Positions 3,415 to 6,162 of a DNA stretch of 6,162 nucleotides are shown here, piece by piece. Made by a program: the position numbers and the translations under genes. The notes under the pieces were generated by a model that made no database searches, was not told where the DNA came from, and saw only the letters and a program-made list of their open reading frames with translations. This stretch comes from DATJOJ01 sp035507035 (GTDB lineage Bacteria; Acidobacteriota; Terriglobia; Terriglobales; Acidobacteriaceae): NCBI GenBank assembly GCA_035507035.1, contig DATJOJ010000069.1:1-6162 (forward strand), in the 5' to 3' direction. Every line of letters starts with the position of its first letter. The stretch's first letter is position 1.

Positions 3415-6162
3415 CTAGAAGCTGAAGGTAGCCTGCAGAAGGAGCTGGCGGTTCGAGGTAGGATCGCTGTAAGGCCGGCCTGTCAAGCTATTGGCTTCGC
3501 CGAACAGGGGAGAGCCGAGATTGCCGATCAGCGGCGACGTGTTTACGTTGTTAAACACGTTCCTGGCGACAACGCCAAAGGTCAAAGCGTACCGCCGGTT
3601 GGTATTTCCCGAATCGAAGAAGCCCCCGTGTCCGCCACCGCCCCGCGTGGGCCGACCAAAGGTCCCGCTGGGTCCACCACCCACTCCGGTATTGGCTGCC
3701 TCGACGACGGGCCCAAAGCCAATGGTCTTGGTCAACCGAAGCATCAAGGCAAATCGTCCCGGCCCGAGGGCGTAGTAGGTAGGTATGGGAGTGTAGGCGT
3801 TGTATTCGGCAGCTGTCGGTGTGGTGAAGCAACCGAAGCTAGTCTTGTACTGTGCAGTGGCGCAGGGCGCAAACGCGGGTCGCACGTTATAGGCGGAATC
3901 GCCGAAGGGGTCCGTGCCGGTGGTGATGTTAAACGGAATCGCTGAACTGTAAATCATGAAGGGGCTCAAGCGGAACGACCACGGCATGGCATAGGTGCCG
4001 CCAAGAAAAATGCGATTCCGAATGTCGTACGCCGACGGGCCGTAGTCCTTCCACGGCTCGCCGGGAATGGAAATCATGCTAGTGGGCCCCGCGGTATCGG
4101 CGTCCGAATAGTTCAGCGTGTAGTAGCCGAACAACGAGAGCTTGGCGCCCATATTGATGCGGCCATTTACGATGAATTGGTTCTGCTTGAAAATGCCTTC
4201 CGATTCGTACTGCAGGATCGGGCTGGGGGGATTCACCACGGGCGCAGCAGGATTGAGTGGATTAATGTTGTCGGTATAGAACTGGTGAACACCGCGAGAA
4301 TTCAAGTAGGTGAAGGCAACATTGGCAATACGGGTGAGTTGGCGTTCGAGTGTCACGCCGGTTTGAATGGTGTAGGGCGCGTGCAGCTTGGGGTTGTACT
4401 GATAATCGATGGTTTCGTTGCCGGTGGACGAGGTGCCTGCGCAAGCCGGGGGGATCGGTGTAGGCAAGGGCGGCACGCAATCCGGATTGCCGAGAAAGAA
4501 TTGCGGGTTCTGCACCAAAAACTGCTGCTGCAGCGGAGCGGCAACATTGAAGCGGTCTTGCGGCAACAACAGGCTATAAGTAAACCGATCGTAGAACATG
4601 CCAAATCCCGCGCGCAATACTGTCTTCGGCGGCTTCTTGGCGTTGCCTCCGATGCCCCAGGCCACGCCCAAGCGTGGTGCAAAATCCACGGTGTTGGCCA
4701 GGTGGTTCTGGGTCTCAAAGCGCAACCCGTAGCTGACGGTCAGATTCGGCCGCGCTTTCCAGTCGTCCTGGGCGAACAATCCCAAGTCCGTGAGGTTCAC
4801 GGATGCATAGGGAGTCCCTGTCGTCTGTGAATAGTATTCCGCGCCGCCATAGCCATACTTGGCCTGAATTTCGGGAATGGTCAGCCCGGCGGCTATACCT
4901 TCGACGGTGTCCTGATACACCTCAATGGGCGTGGCCGTAGGACAAGGTGCAATTGGTGTGGCCGTACAGCCAAACTGCGTTTGCGTGCCAAAGGTAAAAA
5001 CGCCGGTGAAATTCGCCGCGGTGGAATTATTGTCGGTAATCGTGCGCAGTCGTCCGCCCAACTTCAGCGCATGCTTGCTGAATGTCTTATAGACGATGTC
5101 TTGAATCTCGTAATGATTTTCGATGTCAGAAACGGTCCCGCCGCCGGTTCCCAATCCGTTGAACGCGCCACCGACATTGACGCTGATGGCGGTGCTGACT
5201 GGATTGGTCAGGGTGTTGTCGCGAAGATATTGAAAGCGGGCCTCGTTGATCGTAGTAGGGTTGACCGTCTGCGTATCGGTTAATTGGACAGTTTGCTCGG
5301 TCTCTAACAGGTTGGTGCCCTGCCCCGCGAGGGTGAACCCGCCGACGCCGCTGTTGGTTTGGGAGTCGCGGAAATACTGGTAGCGCCCGGTCAGCGTGTT
5401 GTTTGGCGTCAATTGATAATCGATGCGCGGACTGAAGTTTGTGCGCTTTTGCGGATTCGGCACCGCCTGGCTGTAGGGCACAATGCTGAATTGTGGCTGC
5501 GTGGAGCCGCAGGGAATTTGCAAAAACTGGTCGCCGCAAACCACCGTGCCGTTAACGACTCCCAACGCTCCAATATCCCGGTGATCGATGGTGAAGAAAA
5601 AGGACGTCTTTTTGCTCAGCGGACCACCGATGTTGCCGCTGTACTGTTCGGAGTTGTAGCTTGGCGGCGATGTCCCCTCAGGAAGTATTTCGAAGGGATT
5701 GCGCGAGTTGAACTGCTCAGTATTTCCCAACACCATGAACTGCCCATGCCACTTGTCGGTGCCCGGCTTGGTGAAAATCTCGATGCGGCCGTAGCCCAGT
5801 TTGTCGTATTCGGAAGAGAACGGGTTCTGGTTGATACGAATTTCGCGGATCGAAGCCTTTGGCGGCAACTGGCCCGCGGTGAATCCATCGATATAAATTT
5901 GCCCGCCATTGGGCCCCGCGGACGGCCCTGCGAGCGCCTGCAGTTCCGACTCCATCTCGTCGGGATCGTCGGACAGCGCGTCAAGCGACTTGCCCTCCAG
6001 CACGATCGCGTTCGAATTGTTACCGGGGTTTACATCCACTTGGGCCGTGTCTGCGCTCACTTGCACTTTTTCCTGCTGCACTTCAATCTGCAAGGAAATA
6101 TTGACGCGCGTCACCTGTCCGGCGGTCACCACCACATCCGTTTTCGTAAATAAGCTGAAGCC
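3415..6162 (-). CDS. TonB-dependent receptor, Oar-like, 5'-truncated by the window edge
   Basis: The frame is open to the window end, so 915 residues are visible and the true start lies outside; residues here are counted from the first visible codon (6162-6160). The visible N-terminus (about 1-35, GFSLF...VTRVNISLQIEV) looks like the last strands of a carboxypeptidase-regulatory-like (Cna-B-type) domain. The plug follows with an acidic SDDPDE stretch, IYIDGF (89-94), RINQNPFSSEY (109-119), GRIEIFTKPGTD (125-136). The remainder is an outer-membrane beta-barrel rich in alternating aromatic strands and Asn/Gly/Pro loops, ending in ...LLLQATFSF, the C-terminal phenylalanine signature of barrel proteins recognised by BamA. 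This architecture is typical of the large acidobacterial receptor families related to Myxococcus Oar, energised by TonB-ExbBD. The ligand cannot be read from sequence; oligosaccharides, peptides and siderophores are all possible. All eight visible cysteines lie in four close pairs. A glycine-rich loop (about 840-847) precedes the last strands. The missing part is probably about 100-150 residues. Confidence 0.92.
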   Translation of the reverse strand, partial: GFSLFTKTDVVVTAGQVTRVNISLQIEVQQEKVQVSADTAQVDVNPGNNSNAIVLEGKSLDALSDDPDEMESELQALAGPSAGPNGGQIYIDGFTAGQLPPKASIREIRINQNPFSSEYDKLGYGRIEIFTKPGTDKWHGQFMVLGNTEQFNSRNPFEILPEGTSPPSYNSEQYSGNIGGPLSKKTSFFFTIDHRDIGALGVVNGTVVCGDQFLQIPCGSTQPQFSIVPYSQAVPNPQKRTNFSPRIDYQLTPNNTLTGRYQYFRDSQTNSGVGGFTLAGQGTNLLETEQTVQLTDTQTVNPTTINEARFQYLRDNTLTNPVSTAISVNVGGAFNGLGTGGGTVSDIENHYEIQDIVYKTFSKHALKLGGRLRTITDNNSTAANFTGVFTFGTQTQFGCTATPIAPCPTATPIEVYQDTVEGIAAGLTIPEIQAKYGYGGAEYYSQTTGTPYASVNLTDLGLFAQDDWKARPNLTVSYGLRFETQNHLANTVDFAPRLGVAWGIGGNAKKPPKTVLRAGFGMFYDRFTYSLLLPQDRFNVAAPLQQQFLVQNPQFFLGNPDCVPPLPTPIPPACAGTSSTGNETIDYQYNPKLHAPYTIQTGVTLERQLTRIANVAFTYLNSRGVHQFYTDNINPLNPAAPVVNPPSPILQYESEGIFKQNQFIVNGRINMGAKLSLFGYYTLNYSDADTAGPTSMISIPGEPWKDYGPSAYDIRNRIFLGGTYAMPWSFRLSPFMIYSSAIPFNITTGTDPFGDSAYNVRPAFAPCATAQYKTSFGCFTTPTAAEYNAYTPIPTYYALGPGRFALMLRLTKTIGFGPVVEAANTGVGGGPSGTFGRPTRGGGGHGGFFDSGNTNRRYALTFGVVARNVFNNVNTSPLIGNLGSPLFGEANSLTGRPYSDPTSNRQLLLQATFSF

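Noticed and set aside
6133..6135. GTG at 6135 as the start of the receptor
   Set aside because: The frame continues upstream without a stop to the window edge and the extra residues (GFSLFTKTD) continue the domain; a signal peptide and plug-preceding domain are missing, so the real start is outside the window.
5359..6153. Plus-strand open frame (264 codons) opposite the receptor gene; likewise 4177-4830
   Set aside because: No recognisable motifs, no ribosome sites considered convincing, and fully antisense to a confidently identified TonB-dependent receptor.

Overview
The window carries one strand of genes, all read right to left (minus strand). The gene families point to a member of the Acidobacteriota (Terriglobia-like). 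The main evidence is a very large Oar-type TonB-dependent receptor whose plug motifs (IYIDGF, RINQNPFSSEY, GRIEIFTKPGTD) are characteristic of the expanded receptor families of that phylum. Composition looks moderately GC-rich by eye. This taxonomic call is an inference from protein style; no marker gene is present.

Layout in transcription order. (1) 6162-3415: a 5'-truncated TonB-dependent receptor of 915 visible residues, lacking its signal peptide and most of its N-terminal carboxypeptidase-regulatory-like domain because the window ends there. (2) 3363-2455: a secreted TlpA/ResA-type thioredoxin with a WCPPC active site, 51 bp behind the receptor. (3) 2454-2174: a 281-bp gap with two perfect short stem-loops next to the thioredoxin gene and a clear Shine-Dalgarno next to the following gene. 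(4) 2173-230: a Tat-exported FAD-dependent oxidoreductase resembling spermidine dehydrogenases (SpdH). (5) 228-70: a 52-residue, strongly basic small protein whose ATG begins one base after the oxidoreductase stop. (6) 63-38: a hairpin followed by five U on the minus strand, a plausible intrinsic terminator closing the cluster.

Taken together, the cluster looks like an envelope module: an outer-membrane receptor, a periplasmic thiol-disulfide protein and a periplasmic flavoenzyme. Co-transcription of receptor and thioredoxin is plausible from spacing. Whether the oxidoreductase shares that transcript is uncertain because of the hairpin-bearing gap. The most interesting points are the small coupled basic ORF with its own terminator, the arrangement of all eight visible receptor cysteines in four close pairs beside a thioredoxin gene, and the double-hairpin intergenic element. 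I see no RNA genes, CRISPR arrays, insertion sequences or other mobile elements. Nothing in the window amounts to a clear new defence or mobile system.
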